Below are positions 1 to 8,530 of a stretch of 64,000 nt of DNA, in pieces; position 1 is the first letter of the stretch, and the number at the start of each line of letters is the position of its first letter. Source of the DNA: Marisediminicola sp040546025 (GTDB lineage Bacteria; Actinomycetota; Actinomycetes; Actinomycetales; Microbacteriaceae). The notes below the pieces were generated by a model. The model saw only the letters and a program-made list of their open reading frames with translations. It was not told where the DNA came from and did no database searches. The stretch spans positions 1 through 64,000 of the forward strand of contig NZ_JBEPNA010000012.1 in NCBI RefSeq assembly GCF_040546025.1. Direction: 5' to 3'. A program made the translations under genes and the position numbers.

Positions 1-1
1 C

Positions 2-43
2 GTCACCAAGACCTTCGACTGGGTCGACGCCGACGTCAACTAA
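2..43 (+). CDS. 3' end of an unidentified CDS
   Basis: An open frame enters from the left edge and ends at a TAA, giving the last 13 residues VTKTFDWVDADVN. A strong hairpin follows 31 bases later, as expected after a real gene end. The fragment is too short to identify. The molybdenum cofactor neighbours suggest a related gene, but the sequence does not show it. Confidence 0.55.
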   Translation, partial: VTKTFDWVDADVN

Positions 44-74
44 CCCACACCCCGCCCCACAGAACAGGACCCCC

Positions 75-114
75 AGCGGCCGTGTCGACACCCCAGGGTC
101 TCGACACGGCCGCT
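75..114 (+). terminator. Intrinsic-type terminator hairpin
   Basis: A perfect 14-bp inverted repeat (arms 75-88 and 101-114) encloses a 12-base loop. It lies between the end of the upstream gene and the mobA promoter. There is no long T tract, which is common in high-GC actinobacteria. Confidence 0.75.
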
Positions 115-127
115 TCGTGGTCTCGCC

Positions 128-133
128 TAGCAT
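128..133 (+). promoter_or_regulatory. Probable -10 box of mobA (leaderless)
   Basis: TAGCAT sits so that the expected transcription start falls on the G of the GTG start codon at 140, with six bases between the box and the GTG. No Shine-Dalgarno sequence precedes the GTG. The same geometry is seen at ctaE, the polyprenyl synthase and the PASTA kinase in this window. Confidence 0.55.
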
Positions 134-139
134 GGTGGC

Positions 140-766
140 GTGCCTGACTGTCCCGTGCCTCACTCCCCCGCCTACGACGCGATCATCGTCGCCGGGGGAC
201 GCGCATCCCGCCTCGGCGGCATCGACAAGACCTCGCTCGAGTTCGAGGGGGTCCCGCTCATCCACCGTGCGTTCGACGCCGTGAAGTCGGCCGCGCGGAT
301 CTGCGTCGTCGGCGGTGACATGCTCCCCCTGCCTGCGAGGGTCGAGCGGGTGCGGGAGTCCCCGCCGTGGGGCGGCCCGGCCGCGGCGGTCGCCACCGGG
401 ATCGCGGCTCTCCACGACAGCACCTCCCCCTTCACGACGGTCACCGCTGGCGACCTGCCGCGGGTCGGCGAAGCGATGCCCGCTCTCCTCGCGGCATCCG
501 CCGAGCTGCCGGACGACATCGACGGGGTCCTCGCGATCGACGGGTCGGGGCAACGCCAACCGCTCCTCGCCGTCTACCGCACCGCGGCGCTCCGCCGCGC
601 CGTCGCGCGTGCGCCGTCGCCGGAGAACCTCCCGGTGCGGCGCCTTCTCGACACGCTCACGCTGCGCGAGTTGACACTCCCCGACGAGTGGTGCGCCGAC
701 ATCGACACCCCGGAGGATGCCGCCGGCGTGGGCATCGTGATTCCTCCGCACTCCACCGCTGGTTAA
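140..766 (+). CDS. mobA: Molybdenum cofactor guanylyltransferase (MobA)
   Basis: MobA transfers GMP from GTP to molybdopterin, making the guanine dinucleotide form of the cofactor in the cytoplasm. The 208-residue protein opens with the nucleotidyltransferase signature IIVAGGRASRLGGIDK, where the GG, R and DK residues are typical of the family, followed by a GGD segment. Length fits the family (about 190-210). The GTG at 140 is chosen because it precedes the signature directly and sits one -10 distance after TAGCAT. The dinucleotide cofactor is what an assimilatory nitrate reductase such as the nasC product at 4042-6183 needs, so the location makes sense. A DUF6457 gene and moeA follow. Confidence 0.92.
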   Translation: MPDCPVPHSPAYDAIIVAGGRASRLGGIDKTSLEFEGVPLIHRAFDAVKSAARICVVGGDMLPLPARVERVRESPPWGGPAAAVATGIAALHDSTSPFTTVTAGDLPRVGEAMPALLAASAELPDDIDGVLAIDGSGQRQPLLAVYRTAALRRAVARAPSPENLPVRRLLDTLTLRELTLPDEWCADIDTPEDAAGVGIVIPPHSTAG

Positions 767-852
767 GCTGGAACAGGGGCCGAACGGCTGCCACGAACCA
801 ATCCGGTCGGCGTCGACGAAGTCGGCAGGCCTCGATTCACAGGGAGCGCCAC

Positions 853-1149
853 GTGCCCACCGACGACAACTCGACCAATCCGGCCACCAGAGCGTCGACC
901 CTTGACAGCTGGTTCGCCCAGCTCTGCACCGAGCTCGGCATCGACCTCGACATCGATGTGAACATCTTGCTCGACGTCGCCAGGGACGCCGCGCACGGCG
1001 TCGCCCGTCCGGCTGCACCGCTCACAACCTTCCTCGTCGGCTACGCCGCCGCGCGTGCGGGCGGCACCCCCGACGACGTGCGCCGCATCTCCGAGATCGC
1101 CGCCCGGCTCGCCGTCGAGCATGGCGTGACCCGCGACGGTGCCCAGTGA
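853..1149 (+). CDS. DUF6457 domain protein, molybdenum cofactor-linked
   Basis: A 98-residue, mainly helical, acidic protein containing a LDSWFAQLC segment and a C-terminal FLVGYAAARAGG segment, which I recognise as the small actinobacterial DUF6457 family. It starts at GTG 853, six bases after AGGGAG. It overlaps the start of moeA by 11 bases, so the two are probably translated together. Members are often found beside mobA or moeA, and a helper role in cofactor synthesis is inferred from that position only. No catalytic motif is visible. An open frame extends upstream to 367 in the same phase, but that part is an out-of-frame shadow of mobA. Confidence 0.8.
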   Translation: MPTDDNSTNPATRASTLDSWFAQLCTELGIDLDIDVNILLDVARDAAHGVARPAAPLTTFLVGYAAARAGGTPDDVRRISEIAARLAVEHGVTRDGAQ

Positions 1150-2365
1150 CGCCCGAATCGACTGGGTCATGAGCCGCAGGCACCCCGCGGCGATCAGCTG
1201 GTCCGAGGCGCGGCGGCTCGCGCACGAGACCGGCCGCGCCCGGTCCGGCGGTGTCGAGTTCGTTCCGATCGCGGATGCCACCGGCCGCACCCTCGCGAGG
1301 GAGATCACCGCTCTCGCTCCACTGCCCGGCTACGCCTCGTCCGCCATGGACGGCTGGGTCGTCGCCGGCGACTCGCCCTGGCAGCTGGGTGCTCCGATTC
1401 ACGCGGGCGACCGTCCCTCCGCGGCGCCACTCGCCGCCGGGACGGCGCGGGCGATCACGACGGGCGGCCCCGTCCCCGACGGCTCCCGCGGCGTGCTCCG
1501 CTCCGAGCACGGCGCGACGCGCGACGGGATGCTCCTTCTCGCCCCATCCGCCCGCCCCGACGAGCCGGGCGCCGGCGAGCACGTGCGCCACATCGGCGAG
1601 GAGATCGCCGAGGGAGAACCGCTGGCGTCATCCGGAGTCATCCTCACCCCGCCGCGCATCGCCCTCGCGGCCGTCGCCGGCTATGACTCCCTGCCGGTGC
1701 GGAAGGCACCCACGGCGGATGTCGTGCTGCTGGGCAGCGAGGTCATCGGCTCGGGAATTGCGGCGCCCGGGCTCGTGCGCGACGCGTACTCTCCCCACTT
1801 CCCGGCGCTGCTCGCGGGGGTCGGGGTGCGGGTGCGGGAGCTGCGACACCTGTCCGACGACCTCGCCTCCACGACCGACGCGCTCGGGGCGAGCTCGGCC
1901 GCCTTCGTGCTGAGCACGGGCGGCACCGCGGGAAGCGCCGCCGACCACGTGCGCGGGGCACTCCGCGCGCTCGGGGCGACCCTCGTCATCGACGGCGTCG
2001 CGATGCGGCCCGGGCATCCGGTCATGCTCGCCCTGCTCCCTGGCGACCGTCCGATGCTGTGCCTGCCCGGAAATCCGCTCGCGGCGATGCTGACCCTCGC
2101 GAGCATCGGGATGCCGCTCGTCGACGGTCTGCTCGGGCGCCCGCTCGCCGCCCTCGGCACCGTGACGCTCGCGGGCGACGTGCACAACGAGGGCGGCCAG
2201 ACACGGCTCGTGACCTTCACTCTCCGCGCCGACGGCGCCGTGCCCACCTCCCGCCAGGGCTCCGGCATGCTCCGCGGGCTCGCCGCCTCCGATGGTGTCG
2301 CGGTGATCCCGCCCGGCGGCGCCTCCGCCGGGTCTCGGGTCGAGACGGTGCCACTCCCCTGGTAG
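1139..2365 (+). CDS. moeA: Molybdopterin molybdenumtransferase (MoeA)
   Basis: MoeA inserts molybdate into adenylylated molybdopterin, the last common step of molybdenum cofactor synthesis. The 408-residue protein shows the MoeA order: an N-terminal segment with GRTLAREITA and the YASSAMDGW motif (family consensus of the type P-x-SAMDGYA), a beta-barrel region, the MogA/MoaB-like domain with LSTGGTAG and a D-H pair about residues 255-265, the AMRPGHPVM stretch with LCLPGNPLA, and a C-terminal barrel. The assigned GTG overlaps the DUF6457 gene by 11 bases; ATG 1169 ten codons later is an alternative start. Convergent with nasB. Confidence 0.93.
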   Translation: MPSDARIDWVMSRRHPAAISWSEARRLAHETGRARSGGVEFVPIADATGRTLAREITALAPLPGYASSAMDGWVVAGDSPWQLGAPIHAGDRPSAAPLAAGTARAITTGGPVPDGSRGVLRSEHGATRDGMLLLAPSARPDEPGAGEHVRHIGEEIAEGEPLASSGVILTPPRIALAAVAGYDSLPVRKAPTADVVLLGSEVIGSGIAAPGLVRDAYSPHFPALLAGVGVRVRELRHLSDDLASTTDALGASSAAFVLSTGGTAGSAADHVRGALRALGATLVIDGVAMRPGHPVMLALLPGDRPMLCLPGNPLAAMLTLASIGMPLVDGLLGRPLAALGTVTLAGDVHNEGGQTRLVTFTLRADGAVPTSRQGSGMLRGLAASDGVAVIPPGGASAGSRVETVPLPW

Positions 2366-2402
2366 CGCCCGGACAGGGCGGGCCACCGATCGAAGGGCCG
2401 GG

Positions 2403-4049
2403 TCAGGGTACGAGCTCCTGCGGTTCCGCGGAGCGGGCGAACTGCTCGAGCACCTCGCCGATCCGGACCTTGCAGCCCCCGCATCCGGTGCCGGCACGGG
2501 TGGCGGAACCGATGCACGCGACCGTGTCGTTGCCCTTCGCCGCCGAGTCGGAGATGGCACCGACGGTCACCCCGTTGCACCAGCAGACCGTCGCGTCGGG
2601 GGCGAAGGCTCCCGCGGCGTCCTCGTAGTCGGGGCCGTCGAAGCGCAGCAGCACCGACCGGTCGGCGGGCAACTCGCTGCCGCGCTCGAAGAGCAGGGTG
2701 AGCTCGGCGGCGGTGCGCGGCATGCCGACGCAGACGAAGCCCTCGAGAACCCCAGCGCGGGTGACCATCTTGACGTAACGCCCATGCTCGGGGTCGGCCC
2801 ACTGCGAGACCCGCCGCGGCGCTGCGGCGCAGTCGCCGGAATGATCCGACCCGGTGTCATCCCACGGTTCCATCGTGACGTCGCCTGCGGCCGCGACGTC
2901 GATGCCCTCCGCCTTCAGCAGGACGAGCGCGGGGCGTTCGGCGGCGAGTGGGGGCCCGTCGAGAGGGGCGGATGCGCCGAGCTCCGCCGCGAAGCTCGCC
3001 GCGAGCCAGTCGGCCTGCCGCCAGCCGGGACCGACGAGTCCGGATGGCGCGCCGGACGGCGCGGCCGACGACGCGCCGACAGCTTGGCGCGGCGCGATCT
3101 GCGCGCAGTCGCCGATAGCGAAGATCCGCGGGTCATCCCAGCTGCTGAGCCGCTCGTCGACGAGCACCCCCATCGAAACGGAGAGGCCGGAAAGCTGCGC
3201 CAGCTCGGTGCGCGCGCCGACACCGCACGACAGCAGCAGAAGGTCGCCCCGAATCTGCTTGCCGTCGGCGCAGACAAGCCCGTCGAATCGTTCGACGCCG
3301 TCATCGTCGAGGTGGTACACCACGCTCTCCGCGCGGGAGTTGGCGACCATGCTCACGCCGGCGCGGCGCGCCGCACTGGTCAGCACACTGCCGCCACCAC
3401 GGTCGAGGTTGCGCGCCATCGGGGTCGGGCCATGGTGCACGACGCACACCTCGGCGCCGCCGCGGGCCGCGGCAAGGGCGATCTCCATCCCGAGCACCCC
3501 CGCGCCCAGCACGACGATCCGTCGTCCGGCGCGCACCGCCTCGAGAACGGCGTCGGCGTCGGCCAGGTCGCGCAGGGCCGTGATCCCGCGCGGAAGCGGC
3601 GCCTCGGCCGAGTCGAGGGTCGCGGGGTCTCGCGGAGGCCGCATCCGGTCCCTCCTCACACGGGTGACGCCGGCGAGGGTGGGGACGTTCGCGCGTGCCC
3701 CGGTCGCGAGCACGAGCCGGTCGTAGGCGAGGTCCTCGCCGTCGCCGAGGGTCACGGTGCGACGGGTGCGGTTGATCGAGACGACGCTCACCCCGGTGAG
3801 GATGCGCACGCCGGCGTCCCTCGCCGCCCCCGGATCGGTGATCTCGAGCGCGTCGCGGGCGGCATGCCCGACGGCGTACTCGGCGACGAGCACCCGGTTG
3901 TAGGCATCCGCTGCCTCGGCTCCGACGATGGTGAGCTCGGCGAGGCCCGCGCGCACGAGGGGCAACAGCTCCTCGGCGAATCGGGCACCGACCGGGCCGT
4001 AGCCGACGAGAACGATTGCCTCCGGACGCGGGGCGAGGTTCTCAGGCAC
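2403..4049 (-). CDS. nasB: Nitrate reductase electron-transfer flavoprotein, NasB-like
   Basis: A 548-residue FAD/NAD(P)H oxidoreductase with a C-terminal BFD-type [2Fe-2S] domain. The first third carries a nucleotide-binding VLVGYGPVGARF motif, a second Rossmann motif GAGVLGMEIA lies in the middle, and a C-terminal CWC...C...CGGC cysteine set would hold a cluster. The layout matches the N-terminal half of NirB and Bacillus NasB, which passes electrons from NADH to the nitrate reductase catalytic subunit. There is no sirohaem domain, so it is not a nitrite reductase. It starts at GTG 4049, overlapping the stop of nasC by 8 bases, so the two subunits are translationally coupled. It is the last gene of the narK-nasC-nasB operon. 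Confidence 0.85.
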   Translation of the reverse strand: MPENLAPRPEAIVLVGYGPVGARFAEELLPLVRAGLAELTIVGAEAADAYNRVLVAEYAVGHAARDALEITDPGAARDAGVRILTGVSVVSINRTRRTVTLGDGEDLAYDRLVLATGARANVPTLAGVTRVRRDRMRPPRDPATLDSAEAPLPRGITALRDLADADAVLEAVRAGRRIVVLGAGVLGMEIALAAARGGAEVCVVHHGPTPMARNLDRGGGSVLTSAARRAGVSMVANSRAESVVYHLDDDGVERFDGLVCADGKQIRGDLLLLSCGVGARTELAQLSGLSVSMGVLVDERLSSWDDPRIFAIGDCAQIAPRQAVGASSAAPSGAPSGLVGPGWRQADWLAASFAAELGASAPLDGPPLAAERPALVLLKAEGIDVAAAGDVTMEPWDDTGSDHSGDCAAAPRRVSQWADPEHGRYVKMVTRAGVLEGFVCVGMPRTAAELTLLFERGSELPADRSVLLRFDGPDYEDAAGAFAPDATVCWCNGVTVGAISDSAAKGNDTVACIGSATRAGTGCGGCKVRIGEVLEQFARSAEPQELVP

Positions 4050-6183
4050 GGATGCTCTCCTTTCCGACGGCCACGAGCCGGACTGTCGTCTTCTTGAATT
4101 CGGGCATTCCCGATACCGGGTCGGTCGCGCCCTCGGTGAGCAGGTTCGCGCACTGGCGTCCGGCGAAGTGGAACGGCAGGAACACCGTGTCGTGTCGGAT
4201 GCCCGTCGTCACCTCGGCGCGGCAGCGCACCGTGCCGCGGAGGTTGGACAGGTCGACCTCGTCACCGTCGCCGATCCCGAGCCGGGCGGCGGTCGCCGGG
4301 TGCAGCTGCACGCGGGCGTCGGGCCGCGCCGCCGCGAGCTCGGGCACTCGCCGGGTCTGCGCGCCGGACTGGTAGTGCTCGAGCAGGCGACCGGTGATGA
4401 GGGTGAGGGTTCCGTCCAGCTGGGCGGGCTCGATCACCGAGCGCGCCCTCACGGCGACGAGGCGGGCGAGGCCGTCGGGGTGGGCGAACCTGTCCAGGAA
4501 CAGCCGGGGGGTGCCTGCCGAGCCTGCCGGGTAGGGCCAGTACGCCTCCTCCCCCGCGTCGAGCGCCGACCAGCGGATGCCGGAATAGTCGGCCATCCCG
4601 CCGGCCGACGCGCGGCAGAGCTCCTCGAACACGGTCTCGGCGTCGTCGCTGAAGCTCGAGGTGGAGCCGAGCCTGCGGGCGAGCTCGCGCATGATCCACA
4701 GTTCACCGCGCACGCCGGGTGGGGGGTCGAGCGCACGGCGGCGGCGGATGACCCTGCCCTCGAGCGACGTCATCGTGCCCTCCTCCTCGGCCCACTGGGT
4801 GACCGGCAGCACGACGTCGGCCAGAGCCGCGGTCTCCGAGAAGAAGAAGTCGCAGACCACCAGGAAGTCGAGCGCCTCGACGCCCGCGCGCACCCGGCCC
4901 GCGTCGGGGGCGGAGACGACGATGTTCGACCCGTGCACGAGCAGGCAGCGGATGCTCCCGCCGAGTTCGGCGAGCATCTCGACGGCGGGGAGCCCTGGGC
5001 CGGGGATGCTGTCGGCGTCCACCCCCCAGACGCTCGCGACGTGCGCCCGCCCGGCGGGATCGGTGATCCTGCGGTAGCCGGGCAGCTGGTCGCACTTCTG
5101 CCCGTGCTCCCGGCCGCCCTGGCCGTTGCCCTGACCGGTGAGGGTGCCGTAGCCCGAGTCGGCCGTGCCGACGAGGCCGAGCACGAGGGCGAGGTTGATC
5201 GCGGCGGTCGCGGTATCGGTGCCGTCGACGTGCTGCTCGACGCCCCGCCCGGTGAGGATATAGGTGCCCCGCCCGCGCGCGAGCCGCCGGGCGATGTCGC
5301 GCAGGTGCCAGGCCGGAACTCCCGTCTGCGACTGCACCCGCTCGGGCCACCACTGGCTCACGCTTCGGCGGAGGGCGTCGAAGCCGACGGTGCGGCTCTC
5401 AATGTAGGGCGCGTCGACCAGTCCCTCGGAGATCACGATGTTGATGAGCCCGAGCAGCAGCACGAGGTCGCTGCCGGGGGTGGGCTGCACGTGGAGGCCC
5501 GCGCCGTCGTCGGTGAGCCTCGCTGTCGCGGAGCGGCGCGGGTCGACGACGAGGAGGCCGCCCGCGGCGCGCGCCCCCTCAAGGTGGGCGATGAACGGCG
5601 GCATGGTCTCGGCGACGTTCGAGCCGAGGATGAGGATGGTGTCGGCGGCGTCGAGGTCCTCGACCCGGAACGGCAGCCCACGGTCGACACCGAAGGCGCG
5701 ATTGCCGGCTGCCGCCGCCGACGACATGCAGAACCGGCCGTTGTAGTCGATGCGCGAGGTGCCGAGGGCGATCCTCGCGAACTTGCCGAGTTGGTACGCC
5801 TTCTCGTTGGTGAGCCCGCCGCCGCCGAACACGCCGACGGCATCCGCCCCGTGCTCGACTCGGGTCGTCGCGAGGCGCGCCGCGACGAGGTCGAGGGCGT
5901 CCGCCCAGGATGCCGCGGCGAAAGTGCCGTCCGGCCGGCGCACCATCGGTTCGAGAATGCGCTCCGGCGAGGCGATCAGCTCCGCGGCCGTCCAGCCCTT
6001 CGTGCACAGCCCGCCGCGGTTGGTCGGAAACTCCCGCCCGGACACGGCGAGCAGGGGACGCCCGCCGGGGGCGGCCGGTGTCGACACGCCGCCGGTCGGG
6101 TGGGAGGGCGTGAGGGTCATCGCGCACTGCAGGGCGCAGTAGGGGCAGTGCGAGGCTGTGCCGCCCACGGTTGCCATGCTCAT
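4042..6183 (-). CDS. nasC: Assimilatory nitrate reductase catalytic subunit (molybdopterin oxidoreductase)
   Basis: Reduces nitrate to nitrite in the cytoplasm using a molybdopterin-guanine dinucleotide cofactor and a [4Fe-4S] cluster. The 713-residue protein starts with the ferredoxin-like cysteine set CPYCALQC (Cys13, 16, 20) and a fourth Cys near residue 60 in RGGLCTKGW, as in NarB/NasA/NasC enzymes. The body has molybdopterin oxidoreductase segments such as GSNVAET, TGRGVEQHVDGT and the GQGNGQGGREHGQ loop, and the C-terminal dinucleotide-binding domain (residues about 590-700). There is no twin-arginine signal, so it is a cytoplasmic, assimilatory enzyme. It lies 51 bases after narK and overlaps nasB. 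Cofactor genes mobA and moeA are adjacent. Confidence 0.92.
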   Translation of the reverse strand: MSMATVGGTASHCPYCALQCAMTLTPSHPTGGVSTPAAPGGRPLLAVSGREFPTNRGGLCTKGWTAAELIASPERILEPMVRRPDGTFAAASWADALDLVAARLATTRVEHGADAVGVFGGGGLTNEKAYQLGKFARIALGTSRIDYNGRFCMSSAAAAGNRAFGVDRGLPFRVEDLDAADTILILGSNVAETMPPFIAHLEGARAAGGLLVVDPRRSATARLTDDGAGLHVQPTPGSDLVLLLGLINIVISEGLVDAPYIESRTVGFDALRRSVSQWWPERVQSQTGVPAWHLRDIARRLARGRGTYILTGRGVEQHVDGTDTATAAINLALVLGLVGTADSGYGTLTGQGNGQGGREHGQKCDQLPGYRRITDPAGRAHVASVWGVDADSIPGPGLPAVEMLAELGGSIRCLLVHGSNIVVSAPDAGRVRAGVEALDFLVVCDFFFSETAALADVVLPVTQWAEEEGTMTSLEGRVIRRRRALDPPPGVRGELWIMRELARRLGSTSSFSDDAETVFEELCRASAGGMADYSGIRWSALDAGEEAYWPYPAGSAGTPRLFLDRFAHPDGLARLVAVRARSVIEPAQLDGTLTLITGRLLEHYQSGAQTRRVPELAAARPDARVQLHPATAARLGIGDGDEVDLSNLRGTVRCRAEVTTGIRHDTVFLPFHFAGRQCANLLTEGATDPVSGMPEFKKTTVRLVAVGKESIRA

Positions 6184-6234
6184 CAGTCCTCGTCCCTGTC
6201 GTCTGTTCGTTCAGCGCGCGCCCGGCGGATGCCG

Positions 6235-7641
6235 CTAGATGCGCTGCCCGGCGACCGAGTTGTTGCGGCGCAGGTAGAAGAACGCGGTGACCCCCATGAG
6301 CACGACGTAGGCCGCGATGAAGGCGTAGATCGCGTTGGCATAGCTCCCGGTCGAGGCGAGCGACGCGCCGAGCACCTGCGGGATGATGAATCCTCCGTAC
6401 GCGCCGATGGCCGAGATGATGCCGATGGCCGCGGCGGTCTTGCGCTGCGTGCCCACATCGCCCGAGTTGAGGTGCGCATCCTTCACTCCGCTGCGGGCCG
6501 CGAAGATGCTGGGGATCATGCGATAGGTGGACCCGTTGCCGATGCCCGTGGCGCCGAAGATGAGCATGAAGGTCCCGAGGAACAACCAGAAGTTGCCGAC
6601 CGGAAGGATCAGGATGACCGTGACGGCACCGATCGCCATCACTGCGAAGGCGTAGAACGTGACCAGGGCACCGCCGAAACGGTCGGCGAGCTTGCCGCCG
6701 AAGGGCCGGGCGAGCGATCCGACGAGGGCGCCCATGAAGGCGAGCGACACTGCCGCGGCGCCGATCTGGAAGGTCGAGAACTCGGGGAACTGGGTCGAGA
6801 TGAGCTTCGGGAAGACGCCGGCGAAGCCAATGAACGAGCCGAAGGTGCCGATGTAGAGCAGCGACATGATCCACAGGTGCGGTTCGCGGAGGGCCGCCGC
6901 GGAGGCGGCGAAGTCGGCCTTGGCGCTCGAGACGTTGTCCATGTACTTGTAGGCGCCCCAGACCGCGATCAGGATGAAGGGGATCCAGAGCCACCCGGCG
7001 AGATGGATGTTGAGGGTTCCGACGGCACCGATCGTGATGACGATCGGCACGACGATCTGCGCGACCGAGACGCCCAGGTTGCCGCCCGCGGCGTTGAGCC
7101 CGAGGGCGACGCCCTTCTCTCGCTGCGGGAAGAAGTAGTTGATGTTCGACATCGAGCTCGCGAAGTTCCCCCCGCCGAATCCGGCGAGGGCGGCGACGAA
7201 GAGCATCACGCCGAACGGGGTCTCCGGGTTGCTCACGGCGAAGCCGAGGGCCGTGGACGGGATCAGCAGAAGGGCCGCCGAGATGATCGTCCAGTTTCGC
7301 CCGCCGAACTTGGGCACCAGGAATGTGTACGGGAACCGCAGCGTCGCGCCGACGAGGGCCGGCATGGAGATGAGCCAGAAGGTCTGGCCGATGTCGAAGT
7401 TGAAGCCCGCCGCAGGCAGTTGCACGACGACGATGCTCCACAGCTGCCAGACGACGAAGCCGAGGAACTCGGCGAAGACCGACCACTTCAGGTTGCGCTG
7501 GGCGATGACCTTGCCGCCGCCCTCCCACTGCGCCTGGTTCTCGGGGTTCCAGTTGTCGATCCAGCGGCCGGGCCGGTGAACGAGCGCCGGAGTCTCCGTG
7601 GCGGTATCAATCGGTGAGTTGCCCGTTGTCGTGGTGCTCAT
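6235..7641 (-). CDS. narK: Nitrate/nitrite transporter, MFS (NarK family)
   Basis: A 468-residue major facilitator protein with about 12 hydrophobic segments, of the NarK/NasA nitrate-nitrite porter family. Family features seen are the glycine-rich stretches GFGGGNFASSMSNINYFFP and GLNAAGGNLG, corresponding to the NarK nitrate signatures in TM5 and nearby. The N-terminal 45 residues are polar and cytoplasmic. It begins the operon narK-nasC-nasB and would supply nitrate to the reductase. Its promoter at 7692-7756 carries a ladder of GTnAC half-sites, so nitrogen control by a GlnR-type regulator is likely. ATG 7641 is preceded by an AGAGGAG-type ribosome site. Confidence 0.9.
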   Translation of the reverse strand: MSTTTTGNSPIDTATETPALVHRPGRWIDNWNPENQAQWEGGGKVIAQRNLKWSVFAEFLGFVVWQLWSIVVVQLPAAGFNFDIGQTFWLISMPALVGATLRFPYTFLVPKFGGRNWTIISAALLLIPSTALGFAVSNPETPFGVMLFVAALAGFGGGNFASSMSNINYFFPQREKGVALGLNAAGGNLGVSVAQIVVPIVITIGAVGTLNIHLAGWLWIPFILIAVWGAYKYMDNVSSAKADFAASAAALREPHLWIMSLLYIGTFGSFIGFAGVFPKLISTQFPEFSTFQIGAAAVSLAFMGALVGSLARPFGGKLADRFGGALVTFYAFAVMAIGAVTVILILPVGNFWLFLGTFMLIFGATGIGNGSTYRMIPSIFAARSGVKDAHLNSGDVGTQRKTAAAIGIISAIGAYGGFIIPQVLGASLASTGSYANAIYAFIAAYVVLMGVTAFFYLRRNNSVAGQRI

Positions 7642-7691
7642 GCTGTGTCTCCTCTAGCCAAAATGTGCTCATGCTGGGTCTTCGTGTCTCG

Positions 7692-7756
7692 ACGCTACGG
7701 TTGCCCTGTTTCAGGCAGCCGTTGCCCCGGTTACTTTCCCGTCACCGCTTCGTCAC
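7692..7756 (-). promoter_or_regulatory. narK promoter with GlnR/NnaR-type operator ladder
   Basis: Read on the minus strand, half-sites GTGAC (7756-7752), GTGAC (7745-7741), GTAAC (7734-7730) and GAAAC (7712-7708) lie on an exact 11-bp grid, with one weak position at 7723-7719. Ten bases after GAAAC comes TAGCGT (7697-7692), a likely -10 box, about 50 bases before the narK ATG. The GTnAC-N6-GaAAC pattern is the known actinobacterial GlnR box; NnaR is a known partner. The distal half-sites lie in the last codons of cbiX. Confidence 0.7.
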
Positions 7757-8530
7757 CGGCTGGAGCGACCCCTGATAGGCCGACGAAACATGCCCGTCAC
7801 TTTCGGCTGCGGCGCGGCCGGAGCAGGCCGCCGCGTCGTACAGGTCGGAGACGACGTCGACGAGCAGGGCGGGCGGATGCTCCCCCGCGGCGAGCAGGGG
7901 CGCGGTCACCACGTCGGCGCCGGCGGCGCGCGCGAGGCTGTCGAAGTAGCCCGGCGCGAGAAGGAAATTGGCGACGACGACCCTGGCCCCTGGCGCGGCG
8001 GCCCGCTCGGCGGCCACCGCGGCACTCAGCGCCGGGTCGACGGCAGAGAGGAAGCCGACCGAGACCGGGCGGCCGAGTCGCTCGGCCAGGAGGCGGCCCA
8101 TGAGGTGGCAGTCAGCGACGGCGTGGGCATCGCTCGACCCGGCGGCGCCGAGCACGACCCGGTCACCCGCACGCAGTCCGACCTCGTCGAGCCGCGACGC
8201 GAGGATCTCGGCGAGCCGCGCGTCGGGACCGAGCGCTCCGGTCACGGTGACTGGCCGCGGCGCCGCATCCCTGGCGGCGATCCGAAGGTCGACTCGCACG
8301 TGGAAACCCGCGGACAGCAGCAGGGGCACAATGACGACCGACCTGCCCTGTTCGATCGCCGCGATCGACTCGGGCACACTCGGGTGCTGCACGTCGACGA
8401 ACGAGCCGAGCACCATCGTGTGCGGCTTCGCGGCGACCACGGCCCGCACAAGCGCCGCGACGGCCCTGTCGCCGACCGGGTCACTTGTCCCGTGGGACGC
8501 GGCGACGAGCACCGGCCGTGCGGCGCTCAC
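7742..8530 (-). CDS. cbiX: Sirohydrochlorin chelatase, CbiX-type
   Basis: Inserts Fe2+ into sirohydrochlorin to give sirohaem, the prosthetic group of NirB. The 262-residue protein is a tandem of two CbiX half-domains. The first begins VLVAASHGTSDP, whose His is the metal-binding catalytic residue, and includes SFVDVQHPSV and VIVPLLLSAGFHV. The second half carries VVVANFLLAPGYF. The GTG at 8530 is chosen: it overlaps the nirD stop in a GTGA tetranucleotide, and the longer upstream open frame is a shadow of nirD. Translation is coupled to nirD, so sirohaem insertion is made together with the nitrite reductase small subunit. Confidence 0.88.
   Translation of the reverse strand: MSAARPVLVAASHGTSDPVGDRAVAALVRAVVAAKPHTMVLGSFVDVQHPSVPESIAAIEQGRSVVIVPLLLSAGFHVRVDLRIAARDAAPRPVTVTGALGPDARLAEILASRLDEVGLRAGDRVVLGAAGSSDAHAVADCHLMGRLLAERLGRPVSVGFLSAVDPALSAAVAAERAAAPGARVVVANFLLAPGYFDSLARAAGADVVTAPLLAAGEHPPALLVDVVSDLYDAAACSGRAAAESDGHVSSAYQGSLQPVTKR

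Noticed and set aside
367..852. N-terminal extension of the DUF6457 gene inside mobA
   Set aside because: Out of frame with mobA and Arg/Pro-rich; GTG 853 with AGGGAG gives the normal family length.
2366..2402. Terminator hairpin between moeA and nasB
   Set aside because: Only a 5-bp stem (2366-2370 with 2376-2380) without T run; too weak to call.
4168..7617. A 1149-codon open frame on the plus strand opposite narK and nasC
   Set aside because: It has low-complexity Arg, Glu, Asp and Gly-rich translation, no ribosome site and no domain, and it is fully antisense to two well-supported genes. Long antisense frames are expected at this GC content.
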